This document shows, in pieces, positions 1 through 11,194 of a stretch of 64,000 bases of DNA. This stretch comes from Micropterix aruncella (taxonomy: Eukaryota; Arthropoda; Insecta; Lepidoptera; Micropterigidae). The stretch's first letter is position 1, and every line of letters begins with the position of its first letter. Position numbers and translations under genes: made by a program. Location of the stretch: assembly GCA_944548615.1 (NCBI GenBank), contig OX155951.1, forward strand, positions 42,324,113-42,388,112, read 5' to 3'. The notes below the pieces were generated by a model. It saw only the letters and a program-made list of their open reading frames with translations, was not told the origin of the DNA and made no database searches.

Positions 1-1590
1 ACATTCAGGTCAATCGTCGCGTCGTATCATTCGTGCACAGCGATCTACATTACGTTCGACATCCATGACAACACACGCTAACGAGTCGCGAGAAGCGATG
101 TCTGGATGGACGCTACCTCAGGGGCGACCGAATCTAATTATTATTACATACTTATACTCGAAAACACAGTTCAATATGGACAATATGGACAAAGTTTATA
201 TGCAGTCTGTGTTGTAAAGTATAATAAAATTTCACTTTACTACTTATTAGGTCTACGTTTGGACAAGCAAGCTATAGTTGTATAGCCCTATTAATCTTAA
301 CATCCTAAATATGTCGCTGAAAAATGAGCGCAGTATTCATGTGTATGATAAAAAACAAAATCTTTTTGGTCAGTCGAGTCGAGTACACGAGAAAATAGAG
401 AAATTAATAAAGTGAATTAAGAACTGCAATAAATAAATACATAAAGTTTGTTGTGAAAAAATATATATAAAAAAATGTAGATTAGGTTTGTTGATACTAT
501 TTCCTTTAATATTTTTTATTTATTAGTTGTATTAGATCTTTTTAATAATTTAGCATTTTCAATTTATCATTAGGTATTTCAACAAATTGATTACTTCATG
601 TACTACGTATTTTATATTACTAACAATTTTATTAGGATTTTTAACAACATAAAGAATTTATAATACTTTTAGGTTTTTTAATTTAGAAATATTGCTATGT
701 TTAATTTTTAGTATTACCTATTTATTTTTATATAGTTGTAACTAATCTAATAACTCACTATTAGAAAAATCACTATTTTAACATTCCTTCATTTTTATTT
801 TAGATGTAAATGTAGAGCTGTTTCAACCCAACTAGTATACGGTTGTATTTATTATTATTAGAACAGGCTGTAGTCTCTTTAGGTTAGACATAAATAATAA
901 ATATATTTTAAATAATATTACTTGATATGAATATGAATTACTATTTAAAGGATTGATGGTGTTATCTTTAGAGATACACTCTTTACGCGATTATATTCGG
1001 CTTAGTAGATGTCGAATAGAGCTGAGAAAATGAGGTCAAGTAGATCATGGCCTTTTCTCCGAGATAATCTTTAGTTATATTCACCAGAAAATTAGGTTTT
1101 GTCATTTGACGACGTGTATGTTATCGAAGCCTCGTCGAAACAGACGAACTGTGGACGGCTCGTCGCGGATGCGCGATGTACGCGCGGGGAGTAGCCAACC
1201 ACTGATCATGTTAGCCAACTCCAATGAGCGCCTCGCCCGCCCGTCGGCACTTGTAGCAGCGCGGCGTCCACCGGTGCACGCGCACCGGATGTACTCAACT
1301 CCGCCCAAAACATTCGACCTTCCGGATACTGCGCACTATTAATGTAATCTGTAGCCGACGATTAAGAAATGAGATTTTGAGTGTGTTAACGTTATACCTG
1401 CGCTCGCACCGGAAAGCCTATAATATTTTAGTCGAGTCATTTATTTCAAACTAGCGGAACCCGACGAACTTTGTCTCGCCACGAATTTGTTCGTTTGCCA
1501 GCAGATGACGTTAACTTAGGTAATTTTCATTGACAGTTGTTTGACATTATTACAAATTTAAAGATTGTTTATTTTTTATCTTCCAAAAGA
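1..1590. other. non-coding, AT-rich; small GC-rich patch
   Basis: No gene is visible. The stretch is AT-rich except for about 1100-1340, a GC-rich CpG-containing patch that is open on both strands only because stops are rare in such composition. No splice-bounded exon or known protein motif was recognised in it. Confidence 0.5.
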
Positions 1591-2585
1591 GCAGTTTCAT
1601 CAATTGGCACTTGTGGATTCGTTGTGCTCGTTGTGTTCGAAATGGAAGAGAAAAGTGTGTAAACAGTACGATTTTGTTTGACTCTCCATTGATTTCTTCT
1701 CTTTTTTTTTCAGATTTGGGCATAAAATTGTCGCGAATAATATGTGTTGCACCAAATGAAGTCATTTGGAAACAGTTATTGTAATATTGTATGTACGGCA
1801 GAAAATGCCTAGAATCTGGTGCATTTCCAGACACCAACGATCCTAATTTCTCTGGTGGTGGAACTAATGGCGTTAATCTCATTTTACCTCCTGCGCAACA
1901 CAAACCGAGTGGTTCGTGGCGGTACTTAAAGGCATTGCAACATTGGCACAAATGGTCCATTTTTCCAATTTCCATGCATTCATAATCGCCAGATTATAAT
2001 AGAATGCCTCTCTGTATGTGTTTTGTCTCATATTCAATCGTCTTCGCACTGCAACATTACGGATCCGTGCCGCTTCATTCAATTCTTGGCGATGCTCATC
2101 GCTTTTAGTTGGTCGAACCTCTCTTTGTCGTCCTGCTCGAGCGGTCACCTTGCTGAGATTGGATCGTCTGTGCAAGAGTATAACTGTGAAAAATGATTGT
2201 AAAACCTGCAAAAACATTCGCGAATTACACAAATTCAGTTAATTCAGTTGAGTTACATTCAGAATCACGAAAACGCTATGAAAAGTTCGTAAAATTCAAC
2301 TTACTGTCAACTGTCAGTTTTTGCACCGTGCCGCCATCTTGATTTTCGAATTTTCGTATTTTTATTCTTGTCAAACAACGCCATCTATGATCAAGCTCGG
2401 TACTAAAATAATTTTTGGTTTTTCTCATTTTTCTCACTTTTCCGAGAGATTTTCCAATTTTTTTATATCCTATAGCAACACCGAAATGATTACGAACAAA
2501 ACAAAAAAAGAATCGTTCAAATCGGGCCAGCCGCTCGTGAGTTATTAGGTAACATACATAAAACCCGACTCATTTTTATTATATA
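1590..2585 (-). mobile_element. Helitron fragment, copy 1 (5' end and start of Rep/helicase gene)
   Basis: Read on the minus strand. The right edge near 2585 begins with an AT-rich terminus followed by ATGAGTCGGGTTTTATG, as in copy 2. A basic, arginine-rich N-terminal segment follows (roughly 2170-2010), with SDEHRQELNEAARIRNVAVR and the NTYREAFYYN motif. Next comes a Cys-rich segment (1985-1700) with CQCCNAFKYRHEPLGLCC, PPP and NCFQMTSFGA, typical of the start of insect Helitron Rep/helicase proteins. A stretch at 1760-1700 looks like an exon boundary. The frames are disrupted and the Rep HUH and helicase domains are absent, so this is a dead 5' fragment. The family assignment rests on remembered motifs. 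Confidence 0.65.
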
Positions 2586-2879
2586 CTAGCGATCCGCCCC
2601 GGCTTCGCACGGGTGCAATTTATTAATAAATAGCTCTCAGCAAGGAAATATGAAGTATATTTATTTTACAACGTTTATTTATTTATTAATAAGTTTTTAA
2701 ATATGTCACAAATGAAAAATACGAATAATGTAATAATTGGTTTGAGTCGTAATTTTATCGTGAAACATACTCGTAGATCGAAATTTGACCACGGCTTATA
2801 GATTCAAATTTGGATAATTTTAACTGTCAGCGTCAAAATGTTATTTTTTCTGCCAGGTATTAATGTTTTTATATAGAAA
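2586..2879. repeat. dispersed insect repeat fragment
   Basis: Starts directly at the Helitron edge with CTAGCGATCCGCCCCGG and 'cttcgcacgggtgcaat'. This is the head of a repeat type common in insect genomes; similar heads occur at 18308 and 33486. No ORF is seen. Confidence 0.5.
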
Positions 2880-3647
2880 TGGTTCTGGTGGTGGAACCAA
2901 TAATGTCAGTCTTATTTTACTCCCTGCGCTACACAAACCGAGTGGTTCGTGGCGTTACTTCAAGGCATTGCAATATTGGCAGAAATGATCCATTTCTCCA
3001 ATTTGCACTCATTTATAATCGCTGTATTGTATCGCCAGATTATAATATTTAGAATGCCTCTCTGTATGTGTTTTGTCTCAAATTCAATCGTCTTCGCACT
3101 GCAACATTACGGATCCGTGCCGCTTCATTCAATTCTTGGCGATGCTCATCGCTTTCAGTTCCTCCTGTCTCTTTGTCGTCTTGTCGTCTTGCTGGAGCGG
3201 TCAATTTGCTGAGATTGGAGCGTCTGCGCAAGGGTAGGTATAACTGTGAAAAATTATAACTGTGCTAAACCTGGAAAAACATTCACGAATTACACAAATT
3301 AAGTTAATTCAGTTGATTTATCTTCAGAATCACGAAAACGCTATGAAAAAATTCAACTTAACTGTCAAATGTCAGTTTTCGCGCCGAGCCGCCATCTTGA
3401 TTTTCGAATTTTTCGTATTCTTATTCTTGTCAAACAACGCCATCTATGATCAAGCTCGGCACTAAAATAATTTTTGGTTTTTCTCATTTTTCTCACTTTT
3501 CCGAGAGATTTTCCAATTTTTTTATATCCTATAGCAACACCGAAATGATTACGAACAAAACAAAAAAAGAATCGTTCAAATCGGGCCAGGCGCTCGTGAG
3601 TTATTAGGTAACATACATAAAACCCGACTCATTTTTATTATATAGAA
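2880..3647 (-). mobile_element. Helitron fragment, copy 2
   Basis: A second copy of the same Helitron 5' region in the same orientation, about 1.1 kb from copy 1. Its 5' terminus reads, on the minus strand, TCTATATAATAAAAATGAG, starting with the TC expected for Helitrons. The basic segment (3231-3049) with KLTAPARRQDDKETGG and SDEHRQELNEAARIRN is in frame. The Cys-rich segment CNALKYRHEPLGLC is partly retained before truncation at about 2880 inside the Pro-rich PPPEP region. It is a non-functional fragment. Confidence 0.65.
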
Positions 3648-3781
3648 GATAACGATCACTTTTTACGTGCATTATAAATGAATGAGTCGCGGATGTACCC
3701 GCGTCTCACCGTTGCGCAGTTCACTACTTGTGTATGTATACTGGTATCGTTTATGGGCATTTAATATTTTTATTTTATGCA

Positions 3782-3995
3782 TTCTAAATAATACAAAAAC
3801 GGATTTTACCGCTTGCAGTATGTAGCGCATCACGTTTCGGCGATGTTACATACAAGCCGCGGCGCCGATGTCCAGGGTAGGATGATAGACTGAGTCTACC
3901 CTGGACATCACCGGTTGCAACTCGCCGTTTAAAATCCGTTTTTGTTTTATTTCTAATGATCGCACAGCCGCAAAAATCTTCCACTTTACTACGCA
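3782..3995. repeat. Penelope-like element terminal foldback (diverged)
   Basis: The ends AAAACGGATTTTA and TAAAATCCGTTTTT are inverted. The centre is a hairpin, ATGTCCAGGGTAG paired with CTACCCTGGACAT. The 'cacgtttcggcgatgtt' core matches the terminal region of the PLE at 47304-49112. No ORF is supported. Confidence 0.6.
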
Positions 3996-4008
3996 TTAAC
4001 GAGATTTA

Positions 4009-4601
4009 GGGGCTCTCTAGACGATCAAGCATGCTTGTCAAGCATCGCGTCTCGGGCTGTGAGGGGATCGTAAACTGTTTGTTTGTTTATACTCTTTATT
4101 GTGAAAATGTCACAATGGGCGGGTTTATTGTCATATGACAATCTCTTACAACCAACCCTACTATAACGTGTTATATGTATGTGTGCGTGTAACATGTCTG
4201 TAAGTGTGTGTCTTGTTATTGCATTCGATCGACAGAATTGAAAATGCAATTCCGTTAATTTGATCCCAACGGAAAATGGTGACCCAGCCGGGAATCGAAC
4301 CCGGGACCTTACAATGTAAGATCAGGCGACCTAACCACTATGCCACGGGTGTGCAGGATATATGCAAATATATTTTTTAATATTTACCAAAAATGCCTAA
4401 TTTTGTAGTTGTATACCAGTGAGTCAGGTAAATCAGACGTAATTAATTGATGAATGACGTGATTCCCTGGTATAAACTACAAAATTAGGCATTTTTGGTA
4501 AATATAAAACAAAAATATTAGCATATTTCCTGCGGTTTACGATCACTCCCCAGCCCGCGACGCGATGCTTGACAAGCATGCTTGATCGTCTAGAGAGCCC
4601 C
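4009..4601. mobile_element. PIF/Harbinger-type MITE (foldback) with TTA target duplication
   Basis: The terminal inverted repeats start GGGGCTCTCTAGACGATCAA and extend about 60 bp through 'gatcgtaaac'. The right end is their reverse complement at about 4540-4601. A TTA duplication flanks both sides (4006-4008, 4602-4604); 3-bp TWA duplications and G-rich TIRs are hallmarks of PIF/Harbinger. Inner inverted repeats (about 4379-4420 and 4469-4506, around 'tgcctaattttgtagtt') show the whole element folds back. It has no transposase. A SINE sits in the left arm. Confidence 0.8.
4076..4352 (-). repeat. tRNA-derived SINE inserted in the MITE
   Basis: On the minus strand a tRNA-like head (about 4346-4279) has an A box (TAGTGGTTAGG) and a B box (GGTTCGATTCC). 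The body ends in '...caataaagagtataaacaaac'. The right MITE arm lacks this block, which shows it is an insertion. A second copy of the body without the tRNA head lies at 45700-45900. The acceptor and anticodon stems pair poorly, so this is a SINE and not a tRNA gene. Confidence 0.8.
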
Positions 4602-4604
4602 TTA

Positions 4605-5003
4605 TGGTATTCTTATTTGAGATTTTAATTTTAATACGCTGATGAGATTTATATGTAGGTACTGTAGAAAAAAACCTTTTTATTTAGATTATATTTTATT
4701 ATGTCTGGATATTGCCATTTTACCATAATATTTTTGTAGTTTATTGTGTTTTTTTTTCTAATTTTGATTATAAATACATACTAGATTATTAGTTTATTGA
4801 TGGTTACATAATTAATCTTATTGAATGGTTTCCCATATAATATATTTATTGTATATAATATCCCATATAATATACTAATGTACATGAGAACTTCGTATAT
4901 CTGCTGTAAACAAACGAAATGTTGAATAGCTGTATATTTTGTTCCTTATTGTTACAAGCGAAAGTTATTTCTAATTTCAGTCATTTTAATTAATAACATA
5001 TAA
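4605..5003. other. AT-rich non-coding
   Basis: Nothing recognised. There is a short duplicated 'cccatataatata' motif near 4830-4875. Confidence 0.5.
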
Positions 5004-5225
5004 AACGAATTTACCGCGTGAATTTTGTAGCACCCGATGTTTCGGCGACGTTGCAGCCGCCGTTGTCTAGGGTAGACTGAAAGAGCTGTCAATCCGTTGT
5101 TCCGCGGGTATGCCGCATACCGCTGCAGCCACTGCTTAAATTATAACGGGGAGAGGGGGGGGGGCTCGACTGTTTTTTATAATGTCAAATGATCGCGATA
5201 GTCTCCGATTTCATTTTAATTAATG
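5004..5225 (-). repeat. Penelope-like element 3' end fragment
   Basis: Matches the terminal part of the PLE at 47304 in minus orientation: 'cgaatttaccgcgtgaa', 'tttcggcgacgttgcagcc', then the end of the PLE ORF (a GGCSGMR-like tail). A G10 run interrupts it at about 5157. It is followed by 'cgcgatagtctccgattt', the outer flank also seen at 36140, 62760 and 63045. Confidence 0.75.
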
Positions 5226-6697
5226 TCTATAGTATACGAGTATATGTTTCTACAATCTGTCAAGATTTCTCGAAATAAAGTGAACTTTTTACTATAGTTA
5301 AAAGTTATGTTTTAATAGGTAATTTTACATAAAACATGTGATTTATAGTTAATTAATCGTCAAAATATTTTCCTATACATACAAAAATCGAGGCTTCATT
5401 CATTAGGTACAAACTTTTTACAATATAATTTCATGTTTGTCCGTATATCTTTATGTCAGTCCGTTTAGGGGAAATCTTGTACCTAATTCAATGTTGACCC
5501 ACTTATCTGATTATCTTGATACATGCGTGTTTGCATACGTAGTTCCGATGACAATGCAATATTCTATTGTTAAAATAATAAAACGTAATAATAATGTAAC
5601 TTTACCGGGTATCCGAATGCAGGCACCTTTATCAATGGTTATTTTTCTATCACTGGAGCTACTGAACGCAAAATTTTGTAAACATGCACCAATCGTTTCG
5701 TTTTTAGGTTTCAGAACGTTCAACTTGGAGCTTCCGTATTTTTTTAGTATTGTCTTGACCATTCGTATCACCAGTTCAGAGAAGTATCTGGTGTAATGGT
5801 TTCCCGATTGAAAAGAAATTCCTTTTATTTCGTTTTCGAATTGCCTGCTTTCGTGCTCCGTTTGCTCGTGTGATTTGAGTGTTATTTGCGGATCGTAGGT
5901 CGTAGGCGTTCGTCTTGTGCCGGTGGCACCCTGCCTTGCCTTGACAGAAAAAATAAACGCGATGTCGTCGACTCGTCCGGAATTCCAGGAAGTAGTGCGG
6001 TGGCGGATTTTACAATGTTGATGTTAATGTTATTGCACCGCCCGCGCGAGCGGCTCCGCTTAGTTTCGATGGGAGTTATGGATTTTTCAACGCGTTGATG
6101 GAGCTTAATGCGGTCGCGCCGGTATCCAAACGAGCTTCTAGACGACCGGGGGAATGAGGTGGGAACTTACTTTTATTGCCAAGTAGCGGACGTTTGCATT
6201 CAACGCATATTCCTGGTTGCCATCGCGCCTACGGCCTGGGAGACGGCAGTATTCATAGATCATCAAATGACTCCGACAAGCTTCGACTGTTTTTTTTTCA
6301 ATTTCGACTTCTGGCTAGCCCACGTTACTAAATTTTATGTTTAGCAATCCTAGAGTTGTATTTATTTATTTAATAAATAATGTAAAAATCAAAGGACTAG
6401 ACATACAGATTGTTGTAGATACTAGTAGTTAGAAACAAACAATAATAGTAGGTACGCAAGAAATGTAGCTCTTTCCATATATTTATGCGAGCGTATCCAA
6501 GATAAGGCGAAATCGTAAAACCAACTAGACTTACTAGAACTAGGCGGTCTGTATCTGGCTGTGCTATATGTACTCGTATGTTATACGTTACTTTTATTGT
6601 CGAGCGAACTGATGAATTTAAGATGATTTTACACGGTTTATCTATCAAAATGTATATGTAATCTCTATATATATGCATATACCTACATCGTATACAT
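5226..6697. other. non-coding; moderately GC-rich part at 5880-6250
   Basis: No protein family, splice-bounded exon or complete repeat was recognised. The 5880-6250 block is richer in CpG than its surroundings and could be old exon or repeat sequence; I cannot assign it. Confidence 0.4.
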
Positions 6698-7003
6698 TTA
6701 ACCTCTATTATCTATGCAGTTTTGCCATTCCTGATGGGGTTGGTTAATGTCTATGCTGCAAAACTCTCGTGGATACGAATCAATGAATGAAGGCGTTTTC
6801 ACTGCCTCTTTGAGTTGATTTTTTTTTCGATTTTCCAAATTACGATAAAAGTTGAAATCTATCGGTGCCGGGTCTGGCGAGTACAGTGGGCTATGAAGAG
6901 TCTTCAGTCGCAACTCCTGCAATTTTGCGATTGTTAGCTGTAGACAGTGTGTCGTGCGTTGTCGTGGGGAAACAGTGGCGAAAATCGACTGACTCGTATA
7001 CAC
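6698..7003 (-). pseudogene. mariner transposase C-terminal fragment
   Basis: The minus-strand frame reads LQELRLKTLHSPLYSPDPAP, a degenerate version of the mariner block around the third catalytic aspartate (YSPDLAPSD-type). The aspartate region is changed to API-D. It is followed by FNFYRNLE and QEWQNCIDNRG, the usual C-terminus. The catalytic core and N-terminal HTH are missing. A relative of the same family lies at 28757-29130. Confidence 0.75.
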
Positions 7004-7297
7004 CTTTATTTAGGCGTTCTATAAGTTGTCTCAAAAGTCTCATAAAATCTCGTGTCTGCGTCGAAAGTTATTCAAGGCCAAAGGTCACCAAAATTGGTTT
7101 TTCGCGATTATCTAGGTTTCTATAGCTCCAATGATGTTAACATCTACGATGAAAAATGTAGAGCGTACGATTTGCGACAAATTTTGTATCAAACATTTTT
7201 CATGCGCTCAACCGTTTTTGAGATAGAGGGCGGAGAGCGCGCAGCGCTCAGCCATACATACTGTAATGAAAGGTCAACTGTGAATCTCGGTGAATAA
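7003..7297 (+). repeat. dispersed repeat, forward member of an inverted pair
   Basis: About 295 bp, including 'ctcataaaatctcgtgtctg', 'gtttctatagctccaatg' and 'gagatagagggcggagagcg'. It recurs in reverse complement at 17702-18004. It abuts the mariner fragment but is non-coding. Confidence 0.8.
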
Positions 7298-7377
7298 TAC
7301 TATGTATAAAGTTATTAAATCATTTAAATATCATTAGCAATGAATAATTTGTATTATTTATTAGCTAAAACATTGTA

Positions 7378-8620
7378 AAGGGTTTTCCAATAAGAGGTGT
7401 TATTTTGAATAGCCCGCTATTTCGGTAGATGTCACTTTTAAAACTGTAATTTTTTGACATTTGAGAAGTAGACACCACGCCATTAATAAAAATGGAACGA
7501 TACACGCTTCAACAATGCATTGAAATTATTAATATTCACTATAAAAATGGTGAAAATTTGGCAGAGACTGTTCGTAAAACTCGAACATTTTTGGGTCGTC
7601 GTGAAGCACCTTGTCGGACCGCAATACAGATATTGGTGGAAAAATTCGAGCTGTTGGGACAATTTAGTGATGTGAAGAATAAAACCCGTGCACGTCGCTC
7701 AAGAACAGCCAAGAATATTGTTGCTGTAGCCGAAAGTGTTGAAGAAAACCCAGGTTTGTCCATTCCTCGTCGTTCTTTGGAATTAGGCATTCCACAAACG
7801 TCATTACACCGTATTTTGCATCATCATATACGGCCGGCCGATCATAAACAATGTCGTGTCTTTGCTGATTGGGTCCTTGAAATGCATGAAAATGATCCGG
7901 AATTCCATCGAAAAATCATCTTGAGTGATGACGTCAACAAACAAAATTGTCGCATCTGGGGCTCGGAAAACCCAAGAGTTATTGTTGAAAAGCCTCTCTA
8001 TCCTCAACGTGTGACTGTTTGGTGCTGTTTATGGTCCGGCGGAGTCATTGGACCTTACTTTTTCGAAAATGAGGCTGGAGCAACAGTTACGGTGAATGGA
8101 TTGCGCTATCGAGAGATGATTAATGATTTTTTATGGTCGGAATTGGATGGTATTGATCTGGACAACGTTTACTTTCAACAAGACGGCGCTACGTGCCACA
8201 CAAGCAACGAAACCATTGATCTTTTACGGGAAAAGTTTCCGGACCGTGTTATCTCTCGAAGAGGTGATCACAATTGGCCACCGAGACCTTGTGATTTAAC
8301 ACCTAGCGACTTCTTCCTTTGAGGCCACGTGAAAGAGAAGGTCTACGCCAACAGCCCAGCGTCGATTCAAGACCTCAAAGATGGAATTCGTGAGGCTATC
8401 GAAGGACATAGGGCAGCCACTTTGCGATTTGGTTATGGAAAATTTCATGAAAAGGATATGGTCCTGTAAGCGTGGTCATGGTGGTCATTTGCCTGATGTT
8501 ATTTTCCACTATTAACGGCATATCTTCCTCTTTATAATGAAATAAACATACGATCATTTATATTAAAAAATGGCATTTTTCTTTGAATATCAAAATAACA
8601 CCTCTTATTGGAAAACCCTT
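7378..8620 (+). mobile_element. DD41D (rosa-type) mariner-like transposon, complete ends, dead gene
   Basis: A 1243-bp element with 31-bp terminal inverted repeats starting AAGGGTTTTCCAATAAGAGG at 7378 and ending in the complement at 8620. TA dinucleotides flank it (7376-7377, 8621-8622). It encodes a transposase at 7492-8469. TIRs, TA duplication and a single-ORF layout are standard for the Tc1/mariner superfamily. The TIRs are intact while the gene is not, so it could only have moved in trans. Confidence 0.9.
7492..8469 (+). pseudogene. rosa-type (DD41D) mariner transposase, broken
   Basis: The ATG at 7492 starts MERYTLQQCIEIINIHYKNG, the N-terminal HTH domain (DUF4817 type) of these elements. 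The catalytic aspartates are SDD at 7927, QQDGATCH at 8182 and TPSDFF at 8308. Forty-one residues separate the second and third, giving DD41D, the signature of the rosa family. Two defects follow from comparison with the family. A short segment is missing after the first aspartate, where the usual EAHF-like block is absent and VNKQNCRIW follows directly; another is missing near HHHIRPADHKQ. A TGA at 8320-8322 replaces the tryptophan codon of FFLWG. The frame then continues to TAA at 8467-8469. It is non-functional. Confidence 0.9.
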
Positions 8621-8622
8621 TA

Positions 8623-9005
8623 TTTAATAACATTTTACATATATCTAATATATTCATTTAATAGTACCTACTTACCTATCTACTTTGTGTTATTAAAAAC
8701 TCATTAAATAAAACACTTATTATATATCTTAATAATATATAATTATTTATTTAAAATAGATTTTAAGTAGAAAAATAATTAAGTATTTTACCTTGAAATG
8801 TGTAAACTCTTAAATACTTATTTATCTATTAGATTTATAACTGGGAAGACGGAACCCTATAATACGACCTTTTTCTATGAAATATATACCTGAGAATGCA
8901 GTACCCTAATAATATGACTTACTTTATTTATAATTAGATCTTGAGACAGATATTCCTTTGTTTCGTTTAGATCTCGGCAACGACGAACGTACAATTTTGA
9001 AAATT
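8623..9005. other. AT-rich non-coding
   Basis: Nothing recognised beyond low complexity. Confidence 0.5.
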
Positions 9006-9454
9006 ATGGCTGATTTGTGTTTTATTTGTGAGAAGTCTCTTTTAGAAGGTGATTCTTTTAATGTAGTGCGTGGCTTCAAAACTTGAAAAACTGCAAGTAT
9101 CGAAAGAAATGACGGTCATATAGACTTCTTAAATACTTTCACCTCTCTGATTGTGCATGTTGAGTGTCGAAAAGTATACATTAGTAAAAAATCCATAGCA
9201 GCATCGAAACGACGCCTAGAAAAAGGTAAACCTTTACCATCATCCAGTGTATTTCGTAAAAAAAGGAATGATGTCTTTGATTTCAAAAAACTATGCTTAT
9301 TATGTGACCAAGCAGCTGATGGGGCAGCAGTCAAGAAAAAAATAAAAGTACCGACGCACGATCAGTAACGTAAGTACTCTGGAATTTAAAGATAATGTCA
9401 TGAAAAGAGCAGAACAACAAATGGATTCGTTAGGAGAATTAGTCAAAGATCGTG
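9006..9454 (+). pseudogene. N-terminal part of an unnamed Cys-rich repeated gene family
   Basis: The ATG at 9006 opens MADLCFICEKSLLEGDSFNV. A TGA at 9084 interrupts it. It resumes with TASIERNDGHIDFL, VHVECRKVYISKKSIAASKR and FDFKKLCLLCDQAADG, giving two CxxC pairs and an HVxCRK motif that look like zinc ligands. After the TAA at 9366 the sense shifts one frame to STLEFKDNVMKRAEQQMDSL (9370 on). I recall this layout from multi-copy uncharacterised genes in arthropod genomes but know no name or function. The sequence stops at the poly-T of the LINE insertion. The C-terminal part of what seems the same family resumes at 16614. Confidence 0.6.
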
Positions 9455-9594
9455 TGTTTTTTTTAATTTTTTAATTTATTTATTTTTGTTTATTCAGTTA
9501 TTACTAATCAACATAACAGTAAAACCAATGCATTGAAAAGTAAAATTAATAAAGATATTACCATAACTATACAAATAGAATGATACGTATAATA

Positions 9595-10754
9595 CTAGCT
9601 ATCATGTAAAAATAAATAATTAATAGCTTGCAATTTAAACAAGTGAGGGTTGGCGGTAAAAATATCGAAATCTGGTGCCATCGAGTGAATTTCATTTAAG
9701 CGCCGCAAAGCACGCGCCAACAAGTTCCACCTCGTAAGGTTAGTGCGCGAGAACGGCTCCGCGAAAAGATGGTGCGATCGAGTACGGAGATAATTATTTG
9801 GTATGAATAGATCCACCTTTGCTAGTAAGCTAGGGTTATCAGTTTTACCACGAATTAGATTGAAAACATAGGACATGGTCAGCATTTCTCTTCTGAGACA
9901 GAGAGAATTATAGCCAACCATGCCTGTGATAAATGCAGTCGGATACAAAAATGGATAATATCCGTACTGCTTGAAGTACAGAAATCTAAAAAAAAACACT
10001 TCTGTACCTTTTCCAGCATGAGGGTATAAGTATCTTCATGTGGATTCCAAATAGGTGCATTCGTTTCCATGCGACTTCTAACAATCGAGTTGTACAACGT
10101 GCGCATAACCCGAATATTATTGAAGTGTTTGGATTGCCGTATTACAAACCCTAGAAGCTTGAAAGAAGTTGTAGATAGTTGTCTAATATGTTCCTTGAAG
10201 TTTAACTTGGGGTCGAAAAAAACTCCCAAGTCCTTGACTTCAGTAACTCTGGGAAGCACACATCCAGCGATGGAGTAATCATACATCAGATGATCAGGCG
10301 ATCTTGTGTATGTCATCACTGCACATTTGTTAATATTGAAGTGAAGGTTACGAGCTTGGCTCCATGCATAAACTGCATCAATATCACGCTGGAAGAGCTC
10401 GCAGGCCTCAGCACTTCCAGTTGATAAAAACAATTTGACGTCATCAGCAAACATTAGACAACGTGCAGATGTGACTACTTTACTCAGATTATTAACAAAT
10501 AAGTTGAATAACAAAGGCCCTAAGTTTGATCCTTGGCTAACCCCCGATTGAGTGTTGTATAGTTTGGATTCAAAATTGCCAAATTTAACGAATTGCTGGC
10601 GGCCCCCCAAGTAATCTGCGAAAAGTTTCAACAGTTTACTCGAGAATCCAGCAGCAGCCAGTTCTCGGAGTAACGCATCGTTGTCGACTCTGTCAAAGGC
10701 CTTCTTGAAATCCAAATACACGACATTCACTTGTCCCCTTGAGGTGCTATCCAA
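9595..10754 (-). pseudogene. Jockey/CR1-like ORF2: RT palm/thumb and C-terminus
   Basis: The minus frame from 10754 reads VNVVYLDFKKAFDRVDND (RT motif with catalytic D), SGVSQGSNLGPLLFNLF and MFADDVKLF, the catalytic FADD box (F replacing the usual Y). DLGVFFDPKLNFKEHI follows. Near 9990 the frame shifts and the C-terminal part continues as RFLYFKQYGYYPFLY to the stop near 9595. The C-terminal domain lacks RNase H. Confidence 0.85.
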
Positions 10755-11194
10755 CTCATCAGTAACATATCTGTAAAAACGGATAGGTTGGTAGTTGTGG
10801 AACGATTAGGACGGAACCCGTGTTGGGCATCCGATAGTGTACCGCATAGTTGGGTATAAATTTCTCGGTGAAGAATCGTCTCGAAAAGCTTAGGAAAGGC
10901 TGATAACACTGCAATCGGCCTGTAATTATCAACCTGCACCTTATCGCCACTTTTTGGTATTGGAGCTACTCTAGATATCTTCCACTTATAGGGGTATACT
11001 GCAGATTCCAACGATCTGTTAAATATATACATCAGGGGTTGTATAAAAGACTCACAACATGCTTTAATAACATAAGGAGGAACTCCATCAGGTCCAATAG
11101 TGCGGACTGATTTCAGCTTGCGTATTGCAAACCGAATATCATCTTTAGTGATACTGTGGACGTTGACGCATGAAGAATTTGCGTCACTCGACAT
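10727..11194 (-). pseudogene. Jockey/CR1-like ORF2: RT fingers
   Basis: Minus frame with ITKDDIRFAIRKLKSVRTIG, then PDGVPPYV (RT motif 0/1), RVAPIPKSGDKVQVDNYRPI and AQHGFRPNRSTTTNL, all classic non-LTR RT finger motifs. A frameshift near 10760-10775 separates it from the downstream FKKAFD block, and another near 11195 separates it from the endonuclease-linker frame. Confidence 0.85.

Noticed and set aside
1102..1342. Overlapping ORFs in a GC-rich patch as a gene or sky 5' exon
   Set aside because: No splice-supported frame and no resemblance to the TBC domain N-terminus.
4279..4346. Functional tRNA gene on the minus strand
   Set aside because: A and B boxes are present, but the acceptor and anticodon stems pair poorly, no standard anticodon loop forms, and a SINE body with a second genomic copy (45700-45900) follows it.
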